From positions 124,001-188,000 of the forward strand of contig JASJAN010000004.1 in the NCBI GenBank assembly GCA_030066985.1: a DNA stretch of 64,000 nt, in the 5' to 3' direction. Under the pieces are notes generated by a model. The model was not told where the DNA came from, ran no database searches, and saw only the letters and a program-made list of their open reading frames with translations. Below, in pieces: positions 53,946-62,602 of this stretch (the first letter of the stretch is position 1; every line of letters starts with the position of its first letter). This DNA comes from Desulfobacterales bacterium. Lineage in GTDB: Bacteria; Desulfobacterota; Desulfobacteria; Desulfobacterales; JAHEIW01. The translations under genes and the position numbers were made by a program.

Positions 53946-55184
53946 GATGTTGCACTGAAATTGCGCAATAGGCGCCTTCTTAAATTCCGCAAACTCCATA
54001 ATAGAAGCCAGCTCAACATTATCACCGCCGCGGGCCATTCCAGCAGTAACCAGAAAGTCAAAGCAGCGCATCTCAGGGTTAACCTCCCTGGCTGCCCTTT
54101 CGATGCTTAGCAATCCGTTTTGTTTAAAATCCCGCGTAAAGTTAGCCAGGATTCCTTCGGCTTCATCCAGATCGGAAAACGGCAAAACAGTGCTGAATTG
54201 ATTGACACGGCGGCGGGCAGAAAACCCGCCGACCAGACCAAAATGTTTATTGATGTATTCGCCCATTTTGCGGATGCCGACCTGGGTGGCGGTGTGCCCC
54301 AGGTTATCGATCATGCGATCCAGATCCTCCAGGGTAAAGACAACAACAATGTAATGTCTATGCCCGTTATTGCGGGCCAGATCGGTTTGATAGCGCACCT
54401 TAAATTGGCGCCTGGAATGCATACCGGTTAATTCATCCTGCAAATTTTCGATGCTGTCGATGATCTCATCGTAAAAGGGATGCTGGAATTCCTCAAAGGC
54501 TTCAGGGGTGCCCTGAAAAACTATTTTTTTGCCATAAAGGGCCAATATGTGATCGGAAATGAAAAATACATCCGGAATATCGTGACTGATTAAAACCGCC
54601 GTAAAACCATATTTTCTTTTGTATTCGGCGATCATACCCAGGATTGCATTCCGGCGAATGGGGTCCTGGCCGGTGGTCAATTCGTCGAACAAAACGATTT
54701 TCGGATCGGTTACCATAGCCCGGGCCAGCGCGGTTCGTTTTTGCATCCCGCCCGAGAGCTCGGATGGGTATCTGTGAGCCACTTCAATGAGCTCGGTTTG
54801 CTCCAGACGGGCCATTATCCGGTCATGAATTTGCTTTTTGGTGAGTCGGTTGAATTTTCTCAACGGCATGGCCACATTTTCATAAACCGTTTTAGAGTCA
54901 AAAAGCGCGTTGCTCTGAAACATGTAGCTGCACTGCGATAAATAGTCATTCCATTTTTTACGCGACATTTTTTCGATGGGCTGGCCTCGAAAAAGCACAC
55001 TACCCTCTTCCGGTTTCAGCAGACCGATGATGTGCTTGAGTAGGACACTTTTACCCTCGCCGCTTTTCCCGATGATGGTGGTCACATCACCTTCAGATAT
55101 GGTTAAGTTGACGCCATCCAGGATGGTGCGCTGGCCAAATCGTTTGGTAACATTTTTAAATTCTATTATAGGAGGGCTCATCAT
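53943..55184 (-). CDS. MlaF-like ABC ATPase fused to degenerate GGDEF domain
   Basis: This 413-residue protein begins with a complete ABC ATPase of the MlaF/Ttg2A lipid-transport type: Walker A GKSGEGKS 39-46, signature LSGGM 143-147, Walker B LFDE 165-168, H-loop SHD near 200. A GGDEF-fold domain (about 249-353) is joined directly, recognisable by DELTGMHSRRQF and the DxLDRMIDNLGH helix. The GGDEF signature itself is replaced by RVNQF (326-330), so cyclase activity is not expected. Phospholipid-transport ATPase controlled by a pseudo-GGDEF is the inference. No mlaE or mlaD is adjacent. ATG 55184 is preferred to 55208. Confidence 0.85.
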   Translation of the reverse strand: MMSPPIIEFKNVTKRFGQRTILDGVNLTISEGDVTTIIGKSGEGKSVLLKHIIGLLKPEEGSVLFRGQPIEKMSRKKWNDYLSQCSYMFQSNALFDSKTVYENVAMPLRKFNRLTKKQIHDRIMARLEQTELIEVAHRYPSELSGGMQKRTALARAMVTDPKIVLFDELTTGQDPIRRNAILGMIAEYKRKYGFTAVLISHDIPDVFFISDHILALYGKKIVFQGTPEAFEEFQHPFYDEIIDSIENLQDELTGMHSRRQFKVRYQTDLARNNGHRHYIVVVFTLEDLDRMIDNLGHTATQVGIRKMGEYINKHFGLVGGFSARRRVNQFSTVLPFSDLDEAEGILANFTRDFKQNGLLSIERAAREVNPEMRCFDFLVTAGMARGGDNVELASIMEFAEFKKAPIAQFQCNI

Positions 55185-55593
55185 GGCACCCTGTATACAG
55201 CCGATCAATTATCAACGTATGCCATCTGATCACATATCACCATCGTTTGTGTCTAACACAGTGCAACTTCTGTCGGCTCTAGGGCAACACTTCGGGCGGG
55301 ACTTAACGATCACATGGGTGGGGTATCGCTTCATGAGGGCAGGCGACATTCCCCAAAATGGTTACCAACGTCCCGGTAATGAGAAGGGCATCCCAGGGAT
55401 TACACAATAATTTCTTTGCTGAATAATTGACAAACAGGTCAAAGGACCTGGAACGGTTTAATACCAATACCCTTTATAATATCCTAATCATAAAATGGAA
55501 TCATGCAAGGCGGGAAATGAGGATAAAGCGGTAAATAGCAGGCGCTGGCAATAAAAAGCAAATAGTTATCTATACCCATGCGGTGGTGACCGT
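55185..55593. other. Intergenic stretch, nothing recognised
   Basis: 409 bp between two minus-strand genes, containing no supported gene, RNA or word-repeat. It should hold the promoter of the ABC-GGDEF gene. Confidence 0.5.
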
Positions 55594-56280
55594 TCACGGT
55601 TGCGCGCTCAGCCAGTTCAAGGCGGCTTTCAATATCTGCGCGTAGGTATCATCCTGGGATATCGGATGGTTTTTGGGTACCCGAAAAGAATGATCACCCC
55701 CCTCAATGATTTCTAAGTGCCAGTGCGCTTTCAGGCGATCCAGCACCGAATCGAGACGCTCCAGATCACACAGGGCATCACGCGTGCCGGCCAAAAAAAG
55801 CATCGGGACCTTTATCTGGTATAGGTGGGCGTCCCGTAATTGGTCCTTTTTTCCGGGGGCATGCAGCGGATATCCCAGAAAAATCAGCTGGCTTACCGGA
55901 AGCAGATCTTCGGCCACCATCTGGGAAGCGACGCGTCCGCCCATGGATTTTCCGCAGGCAACAATACTTTGCGGGCTAAATTCGGGATGGGTATTCAAAA
56001 AATGATATACACGTTGCCAGGTTTGAACCAGTTTGGCTTGGGAATCGGGAGATTTTTTTCCTTTTTCCTTGTAAAGAAAATTAAACCGCAGCGTCAGATA
56101 TCCCGCCTGCACAAGTTCCCGGGATACATATTTAATCAGTGGATTATGCATGTCATTGGCGGCACCGTGAGCAAAAATAACACCCCTGGTTTTTTGGCGC
56201 TCAAAATTCTCGGGTACCGAAAGGATCCCTGAGACGCTCTCGGTTTCTCCCACCGGGATCGACACATTTTGGGTGATCAT
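55594..56280 (-). CDS. Alpha/beta hydrolase, KANSL3/TEX30-like
   Basis: This 228-residue cytoplasmic alpha/beta hydrolase has FAHGAANDM (oxyanion region), nucleophile elbow CGKSMGG, acid region AGTRDALC and terminal GGDHSFRV histidine. This is the dienelactone-hydrolase-like KANL3/Tex30 family, whose substrate is unknown. ATG 56280 has GGAG 8 nt upstream; the longer frame (to 56445) adds 55 residues without support. Confidence 0.83.
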   Translation of the reverse strand: MITQNVSIPVGETESVSGILSVPENFERQKTRGVIFAHGAANDMHNPLIKYVSRELVQAGYLTLRFNFLYKEKGKKSPDSQAKLVQTWQRVYHFLNTHPEFSPQSIVACGKSMGGRVASQMVAEDLLPVSQLIFLGYPLHAPGKKDQLRDAHLYQIKVPMLFLAGTRDALCDLERLDSVLDRLKAHWHLEIIEGGDHSFRVPKNHPISQDDTYAQILKAALNWLSAQP

Positions 56281-56532
56281 TTTGTTGACTCCGTTTTTAA
56301 ATTTTTCAATACTTTTTTGAGCCAGTAGTGAATTGGCGCCATATTTCTGTAATGCGCAAACACTTAGGCAACGATGGCTGCGGAATAAAATTGTTTTGAA
56401 AAAAGCTGAAATTCGATCATAACCACCTCCCATTGGCAACCACACTATCGAATCGATATAATGCCGCTTGTTGAGAATTATTCTGTGTCTAACAATGCTT
56501 GGGCCTGAGAGTCAAGTGCAATGGTGCAGGGC

Positions 56533-56561
56533 TTGACAAACAGATCGTTTCCATCAACAAT
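56533..56561 (+). promoter_or_regulatory. Possible sigma70 promoter for the radical SAM gene
   Basis: TTGACA (56533-56538) and AACAAT (56556-56561) are separated by 17 nt, about 75 nt before the start. The -10 matches four of six consensus bases. Confidence 0.4.
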
Positions 56562-56636
56562 GCAGTGTCTCGCAGCCCGGAGCGCCAACTGTTTTGATTC
56601 AATCACCTTCTATGGAATATTTCGAAAGGATTATTT

Positions 56637-57629
56637 TTGTCTGAATTTAAAATCAATCGATTGATATCCGGCGGATTGATTACCAACTACTTTTGCACAT
56701 CGCGCTGCAAGCATTGCCTGTATAATTGCAGCCCGGCCTGGGAAAAGGATTATATGACGCCGCAGGTCGCCGAAGAAAACCTGCGGTCCATCAAGCAGCT
56801 GGGATGTACGGCAGTGCACATCGGCGGCGGGGAACCCCTTTTAAGACCCGAAAAGCTGGCAACGATTCTCGAAGTGGCAGCTGCCGTCGGTGTTGACGTC
56901 GATTATGTCGAAACCAATTCGTCCTGGTTTAAGGATGAGGACTCGGCAGCGGCCATGCTGTCGCACCTGCATCAAAAGGGCCTGCAGACGCTGCTGGTAT
57001 CCATCAGCCCATTTCATAACGAATATATTCCATTGGCGAAGATGAAAGGCGTTGTGGATGCCGCCCGCAAAACCGGTATCAGCATATTCCCATGGGTATC
57101 AGACTTTTTAGGGGACCTTTCCCAGTTGGACGGCAGCGGCACCCACTCGCTGGCAGAATATGAAGCTTTGTTCGGCGAAAAATATATGAAAAATCTGCCG
57201 CAACGCTACTGGATCCACCTGGGCGGCCGGGCATTAAAAACGTTTAGACCCTTTTTTGCGGAAAAATCTGCGGAACAAATCCTAAATGAGAATGCCGGAG
57301 GTTGTGCGGGAGAGCTGACAAACACGGGGCATTTTCACCTGGATCTTTTTGGCAATTACATTCCCGGACTTTGTGCCGGTCTTTCCATCAGAAGAGAGGA
57401 CTTAGGCCAGCCGATTGGGGCCGATACATATCCGGTTTTATCGACCTTGTTTGCAAAAGGCATCCGGGGTATTTATAAAATGGCCGAAGAGACCTTTGAT
57501 TTCACACCCGCAAACCCTCGTTACATCAATAAATGCGATCTGTGCACAGAAATTCGAACCCTATTCGTCCAACACAATTTCGGCGGCCCCTACGAACTCA
57601 ACCCCAAAGAATTCTACACCAATCCCTGA
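56637..57629 (+). CDS. Radical SAM protein
   Basis: This 330-residue protein has the radical SAM cluster motif CTSRCKHC (Cys20, Cys24, Cys27) and the GGGEPLL SAM-binding glycine motif near 65. Further Cys residues (GGCAGEL, GLCAG, NKCDLC near the C-terminus) could bind a second cluster, as in SPASM-like proteins. The product is unknown; a peptide or small-molecule modification is possible, but no precursor peptide is evident. The start is TTG 56637 with AAAGGA 6 nt upstream. Confidence 0.85.
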   Translation: MSEFKINRLISGGLITNYFCTSRCKHCLYNCSPAWEKDYMTPQVAEENLRSIKQLGCTAVHIGGGEPLLRPEKLATILEVAAAVGVDVDYVETNSSWFKDEDSAAAMLSHLHQKGLQTLLVSISPFHNEYIPLAKMKGVVDAARKTGISIFPWVSDFLGDLSQLDGSGTHSLAEYEALFGEKYMKNLPQRYWIHLGGRALKTFRPFFAEKSAEQILNENAGGCAGELTNTGHFHLDLFGNYIPGLCAGLSIRREDLGQPIGADTYPVLSTLFAKGIRGIYKMAEETFDFTPANPRYINKCDLCTEIRTLFVQHNFGGPYELNPKEFYTNP

Positions 57630-57834
57630 TGTGCTTTAATCAAGCAACCCATCAAAATTAATTCGCTAAATACATCTGACCGCAAAAGGATATTTGGAAT
57701 TGTTAAATTAGCACCCAGAATTAAGAAATTTTTTTGATGAGCCCCGCTTATAAAAAGCTCTAAAGAAAGAGGCAATAAGAACCATTTTGAGAATGGTATT
57801 GAAAAAATTTCGTTGTAATAAATAAATGAGGTAG

Positions 57835-57931
57835 TTTTTCGCTGAGCAAGGCCGCACAAGAATCTTAGCCCTCGACGTACTAATAGTACTTCGAGGGCTA
57901 AGATGTGCGGAGAACACCGCTCAGCGAAAAA
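57835..57931. repeat. 97-bp imperfect hairpin H
   Basis: TTTTTCGCTGAGC (57835-57847) pairs with GCTCAGCGAAAAA (57919-57931). The inner CTTAGCCCTCGA pairs with TCGAGGGCTAAG around GTACTAATAGTAC, and a GCCGCAC/GTGCGG step lies between. Ends are T- and A-rich on either strand, so it could also act as a bidirectional terminator of the convergent genes. Confidence 0.85.
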
Positions 57932-57939
57932 ATAACCAT

Positions 57940-58800
57940 TTAGTTATTGCAACGAACGGATTCCCAGCCAAGTATGGCCAGCTTCCTGGCCTTCCCGCCG
58001 CCGTAATTTCCAAAATCCGCAGTTTTGCGAATCACCCGATGACAGGGGATCACAAACGGTATCGGATTACTTCCGACGGCATTGCCGACGGCACGTGACG
58101 CTTTGGGCATCCCGATGTAGGCGGCTACATCTTCATAAGAGACCACCGCCCCCATGGGTATCCGGACGAGCGCCTCCCAGACTTTGATTTGAAAATTCGT
58201 GCCGTTTAAAACCAGATGCAGAGGTGTTGTGTTTTGTTCGGCCAGGGGATTGAATACCCGATCAACAATATGCCGGGTTGTATTCGGTTTTTCAGTTAAA
58301 GTTGCATTTTTCCACCTGGATTTCAAACCTGACAGAGCTGCCTGCCGATTTTGATTTTGGACAAAATTCAAACCGCAGATACCCCTGTCGGTGGTTGCCA
58401 GCAAACATTCGCCGAACGGGGTGGCATGATATCCGTATGCGATTTCAAGACCCTTGCCCTTGGCCTTGTACTCTCCGGGGGTGACGGCTTCACAGGTAAC
58501 AAATAAATCGTGTAGGCGGCCCGGGCTGGTCAGGCCGGCTTCATAGGTAACGTCTAACAGGTTAATCGACTTTTCCAGCAAGATTTTGGCGTGCTCTTTA
58601 GTCAAATATTGCAGAAACCGTTTGGGGCTGATTCCCACCCAGCGGCTGAAAAGCCGCTGAAAATGGTATTCGCTCATGTGAATCTTTTTGGCAATTTCTT
58701 CCAAACCCGGTTGGGAGTGAAAATTGTCGATCAAAAATGTGATGGCTTTTTCGATGCGCTCATAGTCAATGGCAGCCTGGGAAAATGTTTCAGCGGTCAT
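57940..58800 (-). CDS. ogt: AraC HTH fused to O6-methylguanine-DNA methyltransferase (Ada-like)
   Basis: This 286-residue fusion has an AraC-type double HTH at about 14-110 (LEEIAKKIHMSEYHFQRLFS), then an MGMT domain at about 125-286 with the acceptor Cys253 in IPCHRV and the Asn/Arg pattern SRAVGNAVG before it. The N-terminal methyl-phosphotriester zinc domain of true Ada is missing. The protein should repair O6-methylguanine, and the HTH may regulate repair genes or itself. It converges on the radical SAM gene across hairpin H. Confidence 0.9.
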   Translation of the reverse strand: MTAETFSQAAIDYERIEKAITFLIDNFHSQPGLEEIAKKIHMSEYHFQRLFSRWVGISPKRFLQYLTKEHAKILLEKSINLLDVTYEAGLTSPGRLHDLFVTCEAVTPGEYKAKGKGLEIAYGYHATPFGECLLATTDRGICGLNFVQNQNRQAALSGLKSRWKNATLTEKPNTTRHIVDRVFNPLAEQNTTPLHLVLNGTNFQIKVWEALVRIPMGAVVSYEDVAAYIGMPKASRAVGNAVGSNPIPFVIPCHRVIRKTADFGNYGGGKARKLAILGWESVRCNN

Positions 58801-59489
58801 GTTTGTCCCCCTTTTTTTAGCCTAAAATAGTCCATATGCAGTGCATCTGCCACCCGATTCTTGCGGTTTTTCACCTTTCGGTTGGCCCAAGACAAAAGCG
58901 CCAACAATCTCAAATATCTGGTCATGGTGTTGCTGCCGGATTAATTATCTACATATCGCTTATCAGAAAATGACATGCCCGGTTCTCAGGCCTGCAGCAT
59001 CGGAGATATAGATCGATAACTCAGGATAAAGAAGCTGAGCACACCCATGGATATGGCAGCGAAATTTAAAAAAACATCTGATTTTTGAGCCGAAAAAGCG
59101 TAAATTTGGACACGCGCTGTATCTCCTTGTGGGTTTTGATGGCTGGGCCGAAGATTTAGCCTAACAGATTGAAAACCATATTCTTTTAATGCAAAACGCC
59201 CAAATCACAACCATTATGTATGGCATCTGTTACCTAATTTTCATTCATTTGTTACACACTAATTTTTAAATTGCAACAACCGTCATTTTAATAAGGCTCT
59301 GTTATTTATATAAATATATGATATTGGGGTTTTTGCATACTTTTTGCAGATTTAGAACTTGATCATAACATTGCAGACAATGAAACAGATGCTGCCGTGG
59401 GTCGCAAGGTCAATTTCTCCATCACATGTCGGATGCTGGTTAAATCTCGTAAATTTTTCAAGGCGTTAAGAAAGTAAGGTGAGCACCAT
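58801..59489. other. Long intergenic stretch without a recognised feature
   Basis: 689 bp between divergent genes, AT-rich towards the PilZ gene. I see no open frame with family resemblance, no tRNA-like fold and no word-repeat. It may hide a small RNA, which cannot be judged by eye. Confidence 0.4.
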
Positions 59490-60083
59490 ATGATTTCCGC
59501 ACTGCAACGGTCCACTAAATTAGGAAAAGATTTCACTGCAAAATCTGCTGGCGATCGAAAGATGAAGGATTATGAAATCATCGCTCAATTGTACTATTTA
59601 ATAAAAAATCTGTCTGAGGAGCAGAAAAAGGATCTTTTCAAGCAATTTCTTAACGGGAACATGACCAACTTTTTGTTAAAAGCAGCCATCGATATGTCAT
59701 CCGAGCAGCAGTTTATATTTATGAAACATCTGGAAGAAATGCAGCCCCAAGCCGAGCAGCCAGACCGCAGGGCAAGCGCCAGAAAGGATTGCCTGATAAA
59801 CGTCCATTTTAAAATTCGAGGGCAAAAATTTCGCAGCTATATTCTGGACATCAGCAAATCCGGCGCCTTTATTGAAACCAGCGACCGGTTTTCCAGCGGT
59901 TTAAAAATGCTGCTTCGGTTCTCATCTCCCGAAAACCGCCAAGCATTAAATCTTATCGGTGAAATCGTCTGGGCTGATTCCCGCGGTGTTGGTGTGAAGT
60001 TTATCCATCTCACAGGCGATCAAATCCGCGTATTGAAATCTTTTACCGAAAAAACTGACGAGGTTTTGGAGATCACTAGTTAA
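59490..60083 (+). CDS. PilZ domain protein
   Basis: This 197-residue protein has an alpha-helical N-terminal half (about 25-85, with a LSEEQKKDLFKQFL helix) and a C-terminal PilZ domain (about 92-190). The c-di-GMP-binding motifs are present: RRASARKD (Arg-rich start) and DISKSGAFIE (D/NxSxxG). It should bind cyclic di-GMP and act through the helical part on a partner. No cyclase or phosphodiesterase is adjacent. TAAGGTGAG precedes ATG 59490. Confidence 0.88.
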   Translation: MISALQRSTKLGKDFTAKSAGDRKMKDYEIIAQLYYLIKNLSEEQKKDLFKQFLNGNMTNFLLKAAIDMSSEQQFIFMKHLEEMQPQAEQPDRRASARKDCLINVHFKIRGQKFRSYILDISKSGAFIETSDRFSSGLKMLLRFSSPENRQALNLIGEIVWADSRGVGVKFIHLTGDQIRVLKSFTEKTDEVLEITS

Positions 60084-60093
60084 CACGGAAGTT

Positions 60094-60168
60094 AAATAGT
60101 CAAATAGTTGATTCGTTAAATGGTTGGAATCCTCTGACCAATTGATGTTTAGATTAATTGACTATTTT
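60094..60168. repeat. Inverted word-repeat element I
   Basis: AAATAGTCAAATAGTTGATTC (60094-) and TTAGATTAATTGACTATTTT (to 60168) are inverted, with inner GGTTGG/CCAATT words. It lies between the convergent PilZ and recX stops and overlaps the recX stop. Confidence 0.7.
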
Positions 60169-60650
60169 ACATAGTTTCGAATCACAGAAGGGTGGAATCC
60201 ACGCGAGTACAGAAAGCGATATATCTTATCGCTTCTTTTTTTTGGATCGGGTTCGCGCGCAAACGTCTTCTTTTTCTTTTCTAAAATCCGGCTGGCGTGT
60301 ACATATTCATCAACTCCGGGGTATTCCGCCGAAAGAATCCTATCGATTGCGTCACCCCTTAAACGTTTCCTTTTTAACGCCAGTCGAATATAGCGTTTGC
60401 CGAAACACTTGCGTTTAAGCTGTAAAATATAAAGCCGGGCGGTTTTTTGGTCATCGATATAATTGAAACGCTCGCACTTTTCTATCACCCCATTGATAAC
60501 GTCGCTCGCAAATCCCCGTTGCTGCAGTTTCCGTTTTAATTCGTATTGCGAATGGTCGCGATACGTTAAAATTCGAACCGCGGTATTCATCGCCTGCTGG
60601 TCATTCTTCTTATCAGGAGACGTAAGGCTCTGTATTCTGTCATCTGTCAT
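60162..60650 (-). CDS. recX: RecX family regulatory protein
   Basis: This 162-residue protein has three tandem three-helix RecX motifs (RILTYRDHSQYELKRKLQQ, the YIDDQKTARLYILQLKRKC block, and KIYRFLYSRGFHPSVIRNYV). RecX modulates RecA filaments; recA is not in the window. ATG 60650 lies inside repeat J and has no ribosome site. ATG 60590 (codon 21), just before the conserved AVRIL, is an alternative. The C-terminal stop overlaps repeat I. Confidence 0.85.
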   Translation of the reverse strand: MTDDRIQSLTSPDKKNDQQAMNTAVRILTYRDHSQYELKRKLQQRGFASDVINGVIEKCERFNYIDDQKTARLYILQLKRKCFGKRYIRLALKRKRLRGDAIDRILSAEYPGVDEYVHASRILEKKKKTFAREPDPKKRSDKIYRFLYSRGFHPSVIRNYVK

Positions 60651-60780
60651 CTGTCTTCTAATCTCTGCTTGCCGCGCCGACTTGTGGGGTCGTAGCCCTC
60701 AGGGCGGAGCCCCAAGCTCGTTAGAGCGAAGACGGGTCATCTGTTTTCCGCCCTCTGTCCTCTGACTTCTGTCCTCTGTC
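60630..60780. repeat. Word-repeat element J (direct orientation)
   Basis: TCTGTCATCTGTCATCTGTC (about 60637-60656) and CCTCTGTCCTCTGACTTCTG (about 60752-60771) repeat CTGTC/CTCTG words in the same orientation. This differs from the inverted layout elsewhere. The recX start codon and first codons lie in the left arm. Confidence 0.75.
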
Positions 60781-60781
60781 T

Positions 60782-61618
60782 TTAATCCGGCAGCCAGGGC
60801 CCTTTAACCTGGTAGCCATCGGCAAGAAGCAAACGGCTCATTCCCTTTAGATGCGGTGCCCCCAGGAAAGCAACGACATCCCCCTGGGCCAACTCCGCTT
60901 GCATCCTTTTAAAAAACACTTCATCGCGACGATCAATAATGGTGTGATGCCGGCTTGGAAAGCGGATACCGGAAAGTCGCAGTTTTTCCAGATCACCCTT
61001 CAAATAGGACTTGACGTAATCATTGGCCAGTGTTTCCCAATGATCCGTCTGCTTGAGAAAATACATGATTTTCTCGTGTGAAATATTTTTCAACACCGTT
61101 ATTTGTTCTTCAATGCTTTCAAGAAACACGACCTGTTTGCCCAACTCTTGCGCCACATTGTATCCTTCCATATCGACCGAATATTTCCAGCCATTGCGCC
61201 GCAAGTAGGTGGACCACAGCGTAAAAAACGCCAGCCAAGGATGCATGCCTTTCACCAAATCGTAAACGGTCTCTCTGAGGCTGTCTTTACAATAATGAAC
61301 AAATTGAGTTGAATTTCTCAGCCGACAAACTGGTATCAAGGCACCGGTGATGCCGGCAATGGTTTGATCATCCAGCTCATCAAAGAGATGATAGGACGAT
61401 TCCGGATCTATACCAGCTTGCCTGACCCGGGCCATGTTATCCTCATCCAGCGGGCCTTCAAAAATGGCCACCCGAGCATCTTGCAGACAGCGGCGCAGCG
61501 AATCTCGAAAGCTATAGGGAAAGAAATGGGCGGTGCCGACAAGCTGAGAGCTGTTGCCGTTTTTTTGTACCTGCCAGATCATTTTAAGCTTTTTTTGTTT
61601 TGATTTAATTGAAAACAT
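60782..61618 (-). CDS. TraB/GumN family protein
   Basis: This 278-residue protein has the two family landmarks, GTAHFFP near the N-terminus (about 28-34) and GAPHLKGMSRLL near the C-terminus. They mirror the GxxH motifs of the TraB/TIKI metalloprotease-like fold. TraB members inhibit pheromone signalling or degrade Wnt, and bacterial roles are mostly unknown. There is no signal peptide. It is encoded 18 nt after the FemAB-like gene on the same strand. Confidence 0.8.
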   Translation of the reverse strand: MFSIKSKQKKLKMIWQVQKNGNSSQLVGTAHFFPYSFRDSLRRCLQDARVAIFEGPLDEDNMARVRQAGIDPESSYHLFDELDDQTIAGITGALIPVCRLRNSTQFVHYCKDSLRETVYDLVKGMHPWLAFFTLWSTYLRRNGWKYSVDMEGYNVAQELGKQVVFLESIEEQITVLKNISHEKIMYFLKQTDHWETLANDYVKSYLKGDLEKLRLSGIRFPSRHHTIIDRRDEVFFKRMQAELAQGDVVAFLGAPHLKGMSRLLLADGYQVKGPWLPD

Positions 61619-61636
61619 ATGATCCCATCAGCGCGC

Positions 61637-62515
61637 TTAACGCGTTTTCCCCAAATCGCGCAAGATATTCAAAAAGGACATTTTTTTTGCTTTCAGCTCA
61701 CCCATTTCATATCGGCGGGAGGGCATTGCGCCCCACTTTTCCTTAAAACGACGAATACCGGCGTTTACTCCCAGTCCAAGATGAATGTATGGCTTCTGAT
61801 ATTCCAGGCTCAGCTTAATCAGCTCAAAACATAAAAGATCCGATGCCCCCACAACATAATTTTTCTTGGAATGGCACCCGATAATGTAATTGGAAAATTT
61901 GCTGGCTTCAAGGTCAACCACATAAAAGGCGCTCAACCGATGGTCTTTATTCCATGCATTTAGCACAAAGGCCTTATCCGCCGCGGCCACAAAATCCGGC
62001 ATTTTAAACAACAGCCGCTCCACGCGCTTTGACAACTGTTTGCGCTCGGCAAATTCCTGCATCAGATCATAATGGTCGCGCTGCATGCGCGGTGATAATT
62101 CCACCCGTAAACTCTCAAGCGCTTTTCTCAGATTGCGTTTTACCGGGCTGCGGATCGTTGGCGCTTGGGTCTCCAGCGTATAGTAAACATCGCTTTGGTG
62201 TTCGCGGCAGTTGACAGCCAGGGACGACGGCATTTGCGGTGCAACCAGCGAAATGAATTCGGGACGGAATGTTTCTTTTACTTTGGATAAAATATTTTTT
62301 AATGCTTCACTGGTAAAATTATCTTCCAGGGGGTAGCCGATCAGGATGAGCCAGTTTGCTTTGAGGCATATAAAAAAATCATCCATTAGAAACGGCTCCC
62401 CGCCGGATACAAAGGTCATCAACTGTACGCAATGCTCCGGTACATAGGCCCGGTTCAAAATATAGGCTTCTTCCTCAGCGCTAAGCATATCATTACTCAG
62501 ATTAAAATGGGCCAC
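61637..62515 (-). CDS. FemAB/GNAT-like N-acyltransferase
   Basis: This 292-residue protein belongs to the FemAB-like/GNAT_6 (BioF2-like) acyltransferases. The C-terminal half has the acyl-CoA fold: LSAFYVVDLEASKFSNYIIG, then GASDLLCFELIKLSLEYQK and the end motif LGLGVNAGIRRFKEKWG. The acceptor is unknown; peptidoglycan or exopolysaccharide linkage is typical of the family. It is likely co-transcribed with the TraB-like gene. Confidence 0.7.
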   Translation of the reverse strand: MAHFNLSNDMLSAEEEAYILNRAYVPEHCVQLMTFVSGGEPFLMDDFFICLKANWLILIGYPLEDNFTSEALKNILSKVKETFRPEFISLVAPQMPSSLAVNCREHQSDVYYTLETQAPTIRSPVKRNLRKALESLRVELSPRMQRDHYDLMQEFAERKQLSKRVERLLFKMPDFVAAADKAFVLNAWNKDHRLSAFYVVDLEASKFSNYIIGCHSKKNYVVGASDLLCFELIKLSLEYQKPYIHLGLGVNAGIRRFKEKWGAMPSRRYEMGELKAKKMSFLNILRDLGKTR

Positions 62516-62566
62516 AGCACCACACAGGCAAGCCCGGACCTTCCAAACACATTCTCAATATGAACA

Positions 62567-62602
62567 GATTTTTTTCTGTGTTCTCTGTGTGCTCCGTGGT
62601 TA
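62567..62602. repeat. Single-arm word repeat K
   Basis: TTTCTGTGTTCTCTGTGTGC followed by TCCGTGGTTATG is one arm of the CTGTG/CTCTGTG word type. No inverted partner lies in this 84-bp gap. It abuts the class II aldolase stop (62600). Confidence 0.5.
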
